A stretch of DNA of 32,240 nucleotides from Cryomorphaceae bacterium ASP10-05a (GTDB lineage Bacteria; Bacteroidota; Bacteroidia; Flavobacteriales_D; Sanyastnellaceae). Made by a program: the position numbers and the translations under genes. The stretch covers positions 1 through 32,240 of the forward strand of contig LAQC01000005.1 of the NCBI GenBank assembly GCA_000981645.1. Direction: 5' to 3'. Below are positions 1 to 8,687 of this stretch, piece by piece; position 1 is the stretch's first letter, and each line of letters opens with the position of its first letter. The notes beneath the pieces were generated by a model, which was given only the letters and a program-made list of their open reading frames with translations, made no database searches and was not told the origin of the DNA.

Positions 1-3000
1 ACCGTCATCGCAATCTGCTGTTGAATCGTAGTTACATGCCGTTGTATCCATGCATCCAGGAGCAGCGCATAGGGGAGGAAGTACAGTCGTTGTAAATGAA
101 GCGCACGTTGGTGTTGAGAATTCATTGCTCGTAACACAAGCTTGATTCGTGAAAGTGACAACGTCATTGGACACACATAAATCATCAACCCACCAACCTT
201 GTCCAGCTACGAATCCATCGCTGGCCATTCTCCACCTGATCGACACGGTAGATCCTGAATATGAGCTTAAGTCAACCTTAGTCTGGAGCCATCCACCGCT
301 GTCACCATGATATGCGTTCTGTCCGCTAATAGGACTGTCAGGATTAACTGTCATTGGTCCGGTATAGCCGTTTTGCGTTATTAGACCATCTAAGTCTGTC
401 CAGGTTGCACCGGAGTCTGTAGAAATTTCGATTACACCACCATCCCAATCAGCTTCAGTAATGTAATTGTGCCAGAAGGACAATTCGCTTTCCGCTGTGA
501 GCGGACCAACTCCGATCAAATCGAGATATTGGTCTGATTTTGTGCCTGGGTCAGTTGCGAACCAGCTTGTTACAGGGCTATTTGAATCAGTGGTTACTTG
601 AGACCAAATATCGGGCCCGATGGCAGATGTTGCTACAAATGTGCCTGCACCACTTTCCATATCATCACAAATCAAATTTGTAGTAAATGGCGTTGCAGGA
701 ATATCAACATCATACATACACTGTATGACTTCACCCGGAGCCATTGATCCAAGGTTAAGTGTTAGAGTAGACCCCACAATTGAAGATGCGCAAGTTGAAG
801 AACCTGTCGTATACGTCACCTCAGGGGGAATCACATCGATGACTTCCACATCTGTAGCATCCGAAGAACTATTGTTAACTACAGTTAATGTGTAAGTCAT
901 CGCAGTTCCTGCTGCGGCTTCTGCCGATGCAACCTTCGAAATATTAATTTCTTCTTGACCTACGCAAAATGTGTGCGTGGCTTGAAACCCGTAGTTTGGA
1001 TCTGTTCCAATATCAAATAAGAGTACACCATTCTCATCAAACATAGAGTACGTTCCATCTGTGCTACAGCCAGAAGCTATCCCGGAAAGACCATCACCGT
1101 ATGAGTCGTTGATTATGAATGTATAGCAACCTGGAGATAGACAATCACTCCAAGCATAAGTAGTTTGATTTCCGTAGGCAATTGGGTTTGTGTAAACCGT
1201 GGCTCCACCAGCATCTTGTATTTCCCAACTTACCTCGGCTCCCCAACAATCAGTTGTGAGGTTAAGCGTTGGAAGAACAGCTCCGAAGATACAAGAGCCG
1301 TCATCACAAAGTGCAGTTGCGTTGTAGTTGCATGCTCCAGGATCAGTGCAATCTGGAAGATTACAGCTACCATCATTACAGGTTACCGCTGAATCGTAGT
1401 TGCATGCCACAGGATCGTCACAACCCTCGATTACCGTACCTGGGACACATGAACATGGAATCAAGAATGATTCAGTCCCGTCCGACACATCTCCTGAGCT
1501 TCCTTGGTCTGCGAGAAATCCAAGACCTCTTTTTGCGAAAGCTTCCCAAATAAGACATTGGTTAGCTCCGCCATTATTCATCTGATCTGCAAGGAGAATC
1601 GCGTCACGGCCATCCACAAACCCAGGATTACACGGCTGTAGTTTCATACCATCCATAACAAGCTGCCATGCGATGTTGTTACCACCAGTTCCATTATAGA
1701 TATCTGGATCAAAACCATAAAAGTCGGTAAGGGCCCAGGTTACTTCCCAAAGCATCTCACACCATACTGAGCCAACACCATGAGGTATAGATACTGAAGC
1801 GATATCAGCATATGTGTGCGTGTTGACAGACATATCTGTAGTGTATGGATATTGACGAATTCCACTTCCTGTTGTGGGTTGACCATTGGCGTAGGTTCCG
1901 ATTCCTCGAGAATTAGCTCCTGCATCACCAGGTTCCATGGTAAACATTAAGCCTAAGTAGTCACTCCAACCCTCACCCATTTGCTCAGCATTTCCCAAAC
2001 AACTAGCAGCATTAGGGCCACCTGTCAATCGATTTGAAACGCCATGACCATATTCGTGTATAATAATTCCGTTATCCAAGTCAGATGTCACTTCTGGAGT
2101 TGGTCCAGTCCATATATACATCTGCATAGTTGGGTTACTGCCATCTGGAGGTGTGCCGAAGTTTGCATTGTTGGTTCCAGAACCATCAATAGCCTCTGCA
2201 TTTACACCGTCACTTCCTGCGCCACCTTGTGCGTTGTTATTCTCTTGGAAGTTTCCACTGGCCTCGTTAAAGCCGTAGTTATAGAGAACATCGTGGACAA
2301 TGTTGTTCCAGTAAAATAAGTTGGTGATTAAAGCAGGCTCATAGGCTGTTGGTGGTTGAGTGAAGTCGATTGGAAAATCGAAATCCAATGTTGCAGTCCC
2401 GTCAGGCTGAAACCCAGGAGCATTGTTGTTGCCAGAATCCTCATAAGCGTTTACATTATTTCCTTTGGTTATCGTATAGCTAGATGTACCGTCATTGTGC
2501 CATCCGAAAGGAGATCCTAGTGCGGTAGCATCAGCGGAAGGATTCGTCTCTAAAGTTCTCGCTCCATGACTTGGCGATTCCGTTGGCCAAGCAAATACTC
2601 GGTATCCATTAGCCAGCGCTGCAAGGGTAGGAGTATTGACACACGAAGCTCCGTGATTTCCTTTAGACCTACCAATGCTGTGGTTTACGTTACATTCTGA
2701 AACCCAGTCGTTTTTGTCTATATACCCACCAGTAACAGCATTAACTCTAATTTGCCACCAGTGTTGTCCTGAGTTCTCATGGATCACATATTCCCATGCA
2801 AGCTTGAGCCCTGCTTTCCCTAAGTCCTGATAAACAAGCCGGAATGTGATATCACTTTGGGCGATATTTCCCTTGGATAAAATTCCATTTTGATCATCGC
2901 CTATTCCAGGTTCTATGATGCTGATTTCACCTAGGGTTCCTAATTTAAGGTGCGTTACCGCACTCAAAAGTCCTGCCTCAGCAGAAACGGAAGGTGATGT

Positions 3001-3348
3001 TGCACTGTTAGTTCTGTCCAAGTTGTTGGCTAGAGTACCTCTGAAATCAACTGCTTTACCAGATTTATCGAAGACAACATTGATAATTCGGTTGTGAATA
3101 TTGATACCTCCTTTGGTTTGTTGGAGGTAGGCAATTTCATAGGAGCCTCTTGCTGCTGGACTAATGCTCGTGAGTTTAAGACCCTCTAGGTCTTTCTTAT
3201 TCACCTTAAGTAATTCAATGTTTTTTTTGAGATATAGCTTCGCAGGCTCGAGTTTACTTTGTCCCAGAAGTGCCATTGGTAAGCACATCAAAGCAGCAAG
3301 AACAGCTGTTTGAAAAGTCTTGATGAAAATTGGTTTAAGAGTATTCAT
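1..3348 (-). CDS. Secreted M36 (fungalysin-type) zinc metalloprotease with surface repeats, C-terminus outside window
   Basis: Open frame of 1116 codons from ATG at 3348 to the left edge, with no stop inside the window. Residues 1-30 form a signal peptide ending LLGQ. A fungalysin/thermolysin-type propeptide (about 40-160) is followed by the M36 catalytic domain, with zinc motif HEYGHG (H431, E432, H435) and the third ligand E459 in EGWSD. After the enzyme come two cysteine-rich modules with core DPxACNY (from C643), a DUF11-like repeat (about 802-895), a MAM/immune-inhibitor-A-like domain (about 905-1065) and a third ACNYD module at the edge. Known for the family: extracellular peptidases that cleave their own propeptide. 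Inferred: exported by Sec and then T9SS, with a sorting domain expected beyond base 1. It stands alone, with decayed secreted-protein genes upstream. Everything catalytic appears intact. Family certain; substrate unknown. Confidence 0.93.
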   Translation of the reverse strand, partial: MNTLKPIFIKTFQTAVLAALMCLPMALLGQSKLEPAKLYLKKNIELLKVNKKDLEGLKLTSISPAARGSYEIAYLQQTKGGINIHNRIINVVFDKSGKAVDFRGTLANNLDRTNSATSPSVSAEAGLLSAVTHLKLGTLGEISIIEPGIGDDQNGILSKGNIAQSDITFRLVYQDLGKAGLKLAWEYVIHENSGQHWWQIRVNAVTGGYIDKNDWVSECNVNHSIGRSKGNHGASCVNTPTLAALANGYRVFAWPTESPSHGARTLETNPSADATALGSPFGWHNDGTSSYTITKGNNVNAYEDSGNNNAPGFQPDGTATLDFDFPIDFTQPPTAYEPALITNLFYWNNIVHDVLYNYGFNEASGNFQENNNAQGGAGSDGVNAEAIDGSGTNNANFGTPPDGSNPTMQMYIWTGPTPEVTSDLDNGIIIHEYGHGVSNRLTGGPNAASCLGNAEQMGEGWSDYLGLMFTMEPGDAGANSRGIGTYANGQPTTGSGIRQYPYTTDMSVNTHTYADIASVSIPHGVGSVWCEMLWEVTWALTDFYGFDPDIYNGTGGNNIAWQLVMDGMKLQPCNPGFVDGRDAILLADQMNNGGANQCLIWEAFAKRGLGFLADQGSSGDVSDGTESFLIPCSCVPGTVIEGCDDPVACNYDSAVTCNDGSCNLPDCTDPGACNYNATALCDDGSCIFGAVLPTLNLTTDCWGAEVSWEIQDAGGATVYTNPIAYGNQTTYAWSDCLSPGCYTFIINDSYGDGLSGIASGCSTDGTYSMFDENGVLLFDIGTDPNYGFQATHTFCVGQEEINISKVASAEAAAGTAMTYTLTVVNNSSSDATDVEVIDVIPPEVTYTTGSSTCASSIVGSTLTLNLGSMAPGEVIQCMYDVDIPATPFTTNLICDDMESGAGTFVATSAIGPDIWSQVTTDSNSPVTSWFATDPGTKSDQYLDLIGVGPLTAESELSFWHNYITEADWDGGVIEISTDSGATWTDLDGLITQNGYTGPMTVNPDSPISGQNAYHGDSGGWLQTKVDLSSYSGSTVSIRWRMASDGFVAGQGWWVDDLCVSNDVVTFTNQACVTSNEFSTPTCASFTTTVLPPLCAAPGCMDTTACNYDSTADCDDG

Positions 3349-3402
3349 GTTATGGGGTTTAGGTTTACTTGTAAAGATTAAGGTTATTAGTGTGTCATAA
3401 TC

Positions 3403-4035
3403 CTAGAAGGCTGAGATATATGGATTGTCATAAGTTTCCATATTAGGGATGTTTATGCTGTTGATGGCCCTTGTAGTTTTTGATTCAAAAATCAGTGATT
3501 TTACTGATGCAATTTCCGCTATAAATCTAAATGGAAAGTTGGCCTCATTGCCTGCCGCGGGCAATCCATTCCCCCGCTTAACGGGGTCAAACCAGTCTGC
3601 GCTGTTGAAGCCTGTAAAGATGGGTTGAGAAAAAAGATTTGCTGTAAGACTGGACAGTGCTAGAGCAAAAAAGGAGAGGGGGAGCTTTGTGAAAATTAAG
3701 TTTGGTTTAAGTGGTTTAATGCGTCTATACATGCTTGAGCAGTTAAAGTTCTCAAGTTGTTTTTCTATATAAATATTATATCTATCTGTCTTGATATGAC
3801 ATACATCATGTTCCACGCGTACTTCTGCGTATAGCCGCTTTACTAGGGTGCAGTTAGGGGATTCTTCAAGAACACAAACCAATACGACAGGCAGATTAGC
3901 GGTATTTATATCGTTAGGAATGTAATAATGAGGAACGCTAATTGGTCTCGATTCGAAATGACTACAAAAGCTAGAAAAAGCAGAGAGAGTTAAAAGTACT
4001 GCCGCTAGTGCTAATTTGAAGTATCTTAAAATCAT
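3403..4035 (-). pseudogene. Fused remnants of two secreted-protein N-termini
   Basis: A 210-codon open frame that reads like two gene starts joined in frame. Residues 1-25 are a signal peptide (AAVLLTLSAFSSFC) followed by sequence I do not recognise. A second signal-peptide-like stretch begins at Met-102 (base 3732): a basic head, then LPLSFFALALSSLTANLFSQ. After it come FTGFNSADWFDP and NGLPAAGNEANFP, which resemble the start of the W-x-DP-x-NW / GLPxxGDxxxIP module seen near the N-termini of Bacteroidetes surface proteins. The usual NW and long repeat region are missing and the frame stops after about 70 residues. Inferred: decayed N-terminal fragments rather than a working gene. An alternative is a short intact lipoprotein-like gene of unknown function; the double leader argues against that. 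Confidence 0.5.
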
Positions 4036-4300
4036 GGTTGAGATGTTTAGAGAATAGCTCAGTGCTAGCTAGATTACAGTAATGAATTTGGTTAATTGGT
4101 ACTAAAATAAATCATTTTTAATAAAAAAACAAACTATAAATCTAGGCCTAACGTCAAATCGTAGCTACATATAAGCATGTTTTTAGCCGGTTAACTGAAA
4201 CAGCTTAAAATCAGAATTGAACAAAAAACAGCTAAACAATGCCATCATTGTTCAGTTTTAATTAATTAAATCCTTTAATAATCTTATTGGTTATTAAACA
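4036..4300. other. AT-rich spacer without a recognisable gene
   Basis: Very AT-rich sequence with stops in all frames. No gene, tRNA or clear terminator is visible. It separates the minus-strand remnant from the plus-strand lipoprotein pseudogene. Similarity to the region upstream of the intact gene at 5434 seems to start around base 4300. Confidence 0.5.
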
Positions 4301-4365
4301 GAATCAAAGAATATTTAGATACTATTCACAGAAACGGCAGGGTCTGAATATCCTATTTATATCCC

Positions 4366-4795
4366 ATGAAAAAAAGTGCCTTAATTATATTTTTTTTGTT
4401 TCCTGATACTAGTAGATGTTGCTCGACCACTAAGCAAGTAACTCCAGTAACGGAGAAACAAGTAATTCAATTGTAAGTTTCTTTTTTAGCTCACTTCTGA
4501 GGAATACAAGCAGCATCAGAGGCGTGGTATGGCTTAGCGGAACAGGGGAGACAGTGCTTTTAACTGAGAGAGAGGAGAGAAATGGGAGCGTGCGACACTT
4601 TAGGTTTTTGAGTTATTAATGCCTTGGATGATAAACTAGATTGGGTAATGAGTTTAGTAAGTGAGGAAAAAATTACCGAATAAAACTTAGTGCATTTAGC
4701 ACTGGCTTTTTATGGGTTTTTTTTAAGTGTGGAGCTTATAAGAATTAATCTAATTTAAATAAAATGGAGGGTGTTGCCATCCTTTTATCAGGGTT
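4366..4795 (+). pseudogene. Degenerate, truncated copy of the Asp-box lipoprotein gene at 5434
   Basis: ATG at 4366 opens a clear diverged duplicate of the gene at 5434, shifted by 1068 bases. Shared runs include ATGAAAAAAAGT, ACTAAGCAAGTAACT, GAGAAACAAGTAATTC and GTGGTATGGCTTAGCGGAAC. The copy hits TAA after about 37 codons (4473), with further stops and small deletions beyond. Similarity is strong to about 4690. It is weaker but collinear to about 4795, where AAATGGAG at 4762 matches 5856. By then the offset has grown to 1094, so the copy has lost about 26 bases net. The 60-70 bases upstream of the ATG are also alike (TATCCT...ATCCCATGAAAAAAAGT), so a promoter region was duplicated with it. 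The remaining 3' half is absent. Certainly non-functional as a protein gene. Confidence 0.88.
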
Positions 4796-4819
4796 CGCTT
4801 TGGTTCAGTAATTCTTCGT

Positions 4820-5182
4820 TTAATGCTTGTTTCCGTTTTTAAAGAACCAGCCATAGTCTCTGTTAAATCTGTACTCGAAGTCTTTTAAACGTTTTATTAA
4901 GGATAGTACAGCTTTTTGTATTCGATACTTACTGATATATTGCTGGTGCTTCGTAAGTTTGAAGCATAGGCCCAAATGAAGCAGCATAGTCATCAAGGAT
5001 GTAGTATTGAGCATGAGTACAAGACCTCCTTCATTTATAGTGGCAGTACCGTCATTGTTACAAGCCTTGGCATCCATAGAACCGGATACAACTTGACTAT
5101 GTAGGCAAGTAAAAACAGTTAGGGTTAAAAGAACAGACGTAAGCATTACTTTGACGCCTCTTTGAATTCTAAAATTTTTCAT
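4820..5182 (-). pseudogene. Frameshifted secreted protein with one ACNYD-type repeat
   Basis: The open frame starts MKNFRIQRG, then a signal peptide (VMLTSVLLTLTVFTCLHSQ), then SMDAKACNNDGTATINEGG. This matches the start of the cysteine-rich surface repeat (GCMDxxACNYDxxATxxDGSC) found three times in the M36 protease at the left edge. Just after this, near 5022-5029, the repeat continues in a different frame: SCTHAQYYILDDYAASF and onwards, ending at TAA near 4929. The simplest reading is a one-base loss in GGAGGTCT that split the gene. What follows in the original frame is then out-of-frame sequence. ACNYD has also become ACNND. Inferred: a dead N-terminal fragment of a T9SS-style surface protein. 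Confidence 0.72.
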
Positions 5183-5433
5183 GTTGTTGATTTGGGGTCA
5201 ATTTTTCAAAAACGTTTTTTTGAAAAAAAATGCAAAGCTATAGTTTAATGCAGTGTAAACAAAAAAAAAGTTCGGTTAAATCGCTGTGCGTCTCGGCTAA
5301 TTGTGGTTAAGTGCCTACTTGATTTAGATTCATGTTTTTTGTTTTGTAAATTAAATAGGCGTATTTAGTATGATTTAAAGAGAGTCAAAGGATTTTTATA
5401 CAAACTGCGGGCTTAGTATCCTGCTTTCATCCC

Positions 5434-6474
5434 ATGAAAAAAAGTACCTTAATTATATTTTTTAGTTGCCTGATACTAGTTCTTGGCTGCTCGATCACTA
5501 AGCAAGTAACTCTAATTAAGGAGAAACAAGTAATTCCAGTGGAAGTCCCTTCTTTAGCCCACTTCAGAGGAATACAGGCAGTATCAGAGAACGTGGTATG
5601 GCTTAGCGGAACTGGGGGAACAGTGCTTTTAACCGAAAATGGAGGAGAGAAATGGAAGGATGTGACAGTTCCAGTGTGCGACAGTTTAGATTTTAGAGAT
5701 ATTCATGCCTTGGATGCTAAACGAGCTTGGGTAATGAGTTCAGGAAATGGGGTGAGAATCTATTACACTAAAAATAGCGGCAAGACATGGGAACTTCAAT
5801 TCGAAGATAAAAACCCAAAAGTCTTTCTAGATGGAATGGATTTTTCTGACGAATTAAATGGAGTGGCTTATGGAGATCCTATAAGTGAGAGCATGGATGT
5901 ACTTATCACCTCTAATGGTGGAGAAATGTGGACTAGAATTTCATCAGATAAAATTCCTATGGCTTGGGAGGATGAAGCAGGATTCGCTGCTAGTGGAACT
6001 GGAGTCGTATACAAGGGAAATACTATTTGGATGGCTACTGGTGGTGGAGAAATTAGTAGAATCCTTAAATCTGAAGATAAAGGCCAAACCTGGGAAGTGT
6101 TTATGACACCCATTATAGGTGGAGCAGGACAGGGAATTTTCTCTATGGCTATGAAAGATGAGCTAAATGGAGTGGTTGTAGGAGGTGATTATGTAGACTC
6201 TACTCGGGTGAAGTTTAACTGTGCATTCACTACTGATGGAGGTGAGAAATGGGAATTGGTGGAGAATAATGGTCCTAAAGGTTACAGGTCATGCGTGGCC
6301 ATTACGGATTCAGGAATCGCTGTAGCTTGTGGAAGAACTGGAATAGATAAATCTTCTGACTTTATAAATTGGCAAACAGTCTCAGAAGAAGGTTACTTTA
6401 CTTGTGATGCAGTCGGTAATTATGTTTGGTTCGCTGGAAGAAGTGGAAAAGTGGCTCGGATGAGGATAGAATAA
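5434..6474 (+). CDS. Ycf48/Asp-box (BNR-repeat) lipoprotein
   Basis: 346-residue lipoprotein. The leader MKKSTLIIFFSCLILVLG ends in lipobox LVLG-C19. It has five Asp-box-like motifs (S/T-x-D/N-x-G-x-x-W) at residues 67-74 (TENGGEKW), 112-119 (TKNSGKTW), 159-166 (TSNGGEMW), 213-220 (SEDKGQTW) and 266-273 (TTDGGEKW). This is the layout of a beta-propeller of the Ycf48/sialidase-like superfamily. Bacterial members are often annotated as oxidoreductase or photosystem II stability factor-like, which says little about function. The catalytic residues of true sialidases are not evident. It is probably anchored to the outer or inner membrane and binds a partner protein or glycan (inferred). A decayed duplicate lies 1.07 kb upstream, and endonuclease I follows after 36 bases in the same direction. 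Confidence 0.85.
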   Translation: MKKSTLIIFFSCLILVLGCSITKQVTLIKEKQVIPVEVPSLAHFRGIQAVSENVVWLSGTGGTVLLTENGGEKWKDVTVPVCDSLDFRDIHALDAKRAWVMSSGNGVRIYYTKNSGKTWELQFEDKNPKVFLDGMDFSDELNGVAYGDPISESMDVLITSNGGEMWTRISSDKIPMAWEDEAGFAASGTGVVYKGNTIWMATGGGEISRILKSEDKGQTWEVFMTPIIGGAGQGIFSMAMKDELNGVVVGGDYVDSTRVKFNCAFTTDGGEKWELVENNGPKGYRSCVAITDSGIAVACGRTGIDKSSDFINWQTVSEEGYFTCDAVGNYVWFAGRSGKVARMRIE

Positions 6475-6498
6475 CACGAATTTTGAGTTCAATTTAAA

Positions 6499-6506
6499 TA
6501 TCTTTG
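6499..6506 (+). promoter_or_regulatory. Bacteroidetes-type -7 box TATCTTTG
   Basis: TATCTTTG matches the Bacteroidetes -7 consensus TAnnTTTG exactly and lies four bases before the ATG of the endonuclease I gene. If used, transcription would begin at or next to the start codon, giving a leaderless or nearly leaderless message. No well-spaced -33 TTTG is visible, so usage is uncertain. Confidence 0.45.
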
Positions 6507-6510
6507 CAGC

Positions 6511-7533
6511 ATGAGAAATATAGTAGTTTTATTAGGATTGATAGTAGCAGTGAATTGCAACGCTCAGATACCTACTGGTTATTATGATGATGCGGAGGGA
6601 TTAACAGGTGAGCCTCTAAGAGATGCGCTGGAGATGATTATTGATGGGCACAGTTCACAGAGTTACGGAAGCCTATGGACTCACATGCAGTCTACAGATA
6701 GAAAAGCAAACGGGAAAGTTTGGGATATGTATTCTACACCTGAGGAGGGAGAGCAGCCGGCTTATGAATACACATTCGTTTCTGACCAGTGTGGAAATTA
6801 CTCTGGAGAGGGAAGTTGCTATAATAGAGAACACTCTGTTCCTGCTAGTTGGTATAATGATGCTAGTCCTACGTATACAGACTTATTTCATCTGTATCCA
6901 ACGGATGGTTCTACAAATGGATTGAGAAGCAATTTACCTTTCGGTGAAGTGGATAATCCTTCTGTGACTACTTCTAATGGAAGTAAGAAAGGAGCCAATA
7001 CTTATCCTGGTTATACAGGGATGGTTTTTGAACCTATAGATGAATTTAAAGGAGATTTTGCTAGAACTTACTTTTATGTAGTTACTAGATATATGGATAA
7101 TGTGGCCAGCTGGAACTCTTCTGCGTTTACAGGAGATAATTTATCTGAATGGCATGCGAATATGCTTTTAGAATGGCACTGGAATGATCCTGTGAGTCAA
7201 AAAGAAACAGAGAGGAATAATGCTGTTCATGATGTCCAAAACAACAGAAATCCATACATAGATCACCCAGAGTGGGTAGATTTGATTTGGGCAAGCACGA
7301 GTTCTGTTGACGAGTTTGGAGTTAATAGTTTAAAGTTAATAGTTCAGGATGCTCATATTGAGGTTGAAGGAAATTGGGAAACTATTGAATTGTATTCTGT
7401 AGATGGGAGATTGCTAAACGCTTCTACTAAAGAAGAAAATGAATCAATTGAAGTTCCTACAAATCAAATAGTTTTAATCATTGTTAGAAGTCAGAATGCA
7501 GTGCTTACTGAGCGGTATTTCTTAACGAAATAA
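6511..7533 (+). CDS. Secreted endonuclease I family nuclease with T9SS-like C-terminus
   Basis: 340 residues. Signal peptide 1-19 (ends VNCNAQ). The endonuclease I (PF04231) core lies at about 25-270, with the characteristic CYNREHSVPASWY (103-115; catalytic His108) and DLFHLYPTDG (124-133), followed by RSNLPFGEV. Known for the family (EndA/Vvn type): a beta-beta-alpha-metal nuclease that cuts DNA and often RNA without sequence preference in the periplasm or medium. The last 75 residues form a beta-rich tail (IELYSVDGRLL and onwards) like a type IX sorting domain, though the usual YPNP start is degenerate. It probably supplies nucleotides and phosphate from external DNA. It lies 36 bases after the Asp-box lipoprotein and has its own candidate promoter. 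Confidence 0.92.
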   Translation: MRNIVVLLGLIVAVNCNAQIPTGYYDDAEGLTGEPLRDALEMIIDGHSSQSYGSLWTHMQSTDRKANGKVWDMYSTPEEGEQPAYEYTFVSDQCGNYSGEGSCYNREHSVPASWYNDASPTYTDLFHLYPTDGSTNGLRSNLPFGEVDNPSVTTSNGSKKGANTYPGYTGMVFEPIDEFKGDFARTYFYVVTRYMDNVASWNSSAFTGDNLSEWHANMLLEWHWNDPVSQKETERNNAVHDVQNNRNPYIDHPEWVDLIWASTSSVDEFGVNSLKLIVQDAHIEVEGNWETIELYSVDGRLLNASTKEENESIEVPTNQIVLIIVRSQNAVLTERYFLTK

Positions 7534-7553
7534 GAACCAAGTTAACTAGCGGT

Positions 7554-8627
7554 TTACAAACAGGCTTTAAGCCTTTCCAAATCTTCCTCATCATTATAAA
7601 AATGACAACTGAATCTAATCGTCCCAGACCGCTGTGTAACTGTAATTCCATTGTCCATTAGTTTGTCATAAAGTCCTTCAAATTCTTTGATGACTGCTAT
7701 TCCAGCATATTCTTCATCTTTAAAATCGGAGATCAATTCATATCCTTTGGCTAAAAGAATCTCTTTGAGTTTTAAGACTAGACCTGAGTTATGATTAAAG
7801 ACCTCTTGAGTTGAGCGTTGCAATGCATCTTCCAATGCAAACTGTAACCTATAAAAAGCGTCGTGGTCTTTGTGACCAGCTTCTAGATTAAGTAAGCTTT
7901 GATTTGATTCCCATTGCTCACCAAATTTTTGAGCCACCCCGTACCACCCAAGTTTGAACTTGATTTTGGATTGTAACTTCTTGTTGACGTAAATAAATCC
8001 GGCACCATGTCCAGCGCACATCCATTTGTATGTACTGGCTGCCAGCACATCTATTTTTAGTTTTGATAAATCGATAGGAACGCACCCAAAACTTTGGGTG
8101 GCATCTACGATAAAGACAATGGAATTGGCTGAACAATACTCTCCGATAGATTTTATATCTGCCATGAAACCAGTCGTATACTGAACGTGACTTAACGCTA
8201 TGATTTCAGGTTTGAATTCTTTGGCATGTGCGATAACACTTGCTGCCGTAAACCTATTATTAGCATCAGGAGAAACCATTTTTAATTCAAAATCTCTTAG
8301 TCCCAATGGCATCCATAAGCTAGGGTAGTCGTTATCTAAAAGAAGCACTTTCTTGAAAACTTCTAGAGAGGGAAGCAGGTAATTAAACCCTACAGAAAAT
8401 GAGTTAACCAGACAGACTTCATCTTTAGAACAGTTTAAATACTCTGCCAGTAACGATTGAGTTTTAGGTAATCCTATAGAATCAAAATCTGCTCTAATTT
8501 TAGTGATGTCTTCTAGCGATTCAGAACGAATCTTGTTCATTTTAAGCGCATTTTTTCTGCTAAACAAACCATCGTGAGCCGTGTCTAAATACGTAATGTC
8601 AGCAGTTCTATAGTCTTCTTTAATCAT
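7554..8627 (-). CDS. Class V aminotransferase-fold PLP enzyme (isopenicillin-N epimerase / cysteine desulfurase-like)
   Basis: 357-residue cytosolic fold-type I PLP enzyme. SHVQYTTGF (146-154), the cofactor-binding DATQSFG (D175, Q178) and the Schiff-base lysine K201 in STYKWMCAGHG are all present. STYKWM and the C-terminal IRFSCHFYN (about 340) are typical of the isopenicillin-N epimerase/CefD-like and kynureninase-like branch. The active-site Cys loop of SufS/IscS-type desulfurases is not evident. Substrate unknown. ATG at 8627 fits family N-termini (ITYLDTAHDGLFSRKN). It lies downstream of the LysR gene on the same strand, but 178 bases of repeat-rich spacer make a shared transcript unlikely. 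Its 3' end faces the endonuclease gene. Confidence 0.85.
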   Translation of the reverse strand: MIKEDYRTADITYLDTAHDGLFSRKNALKMNKIRSESLEDITKIRADFDSIGLPKTQSLLAEYLNCSKDEVCLVNSFSVGFNYLLPSLEVFKKVLLLDNDYPSLWMPLGLRDFELKMVSPDANNRFTAASVIAHAKEFKPEIIALSHVQYTTGFMADIKSIGEYCSANSIVFIVDATQSFGCVPIDLSKLKIDVLAASTYKWMCAGHGAGFIYVNKKLQSKIKFKLGWYGVAQKFGEQWESNQSLLNLEAGHKDHDAFYRLQFALEDALQRSTQEVFNHNSGLVLKLKEILLAKGYELISDFKDEEYAGIAVIKEFEGLYDKLMDNGITVTQRSGTIRFSCHFYNDEEDLERLKACL

Positions 8628-8687
8628 AACGGAAAACTAAGAAAAATTTAGTGGAATCAGTAGCTATCTTTTCGGGTTTGAGGTTTT

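Noticed and set aside
620..2319. Several plus-strand open frames of 60-94 codons.
   Set aside because: All are antisense or shifted frames inside the M36 protease, whose minus-strand frame continues through the whole interval.
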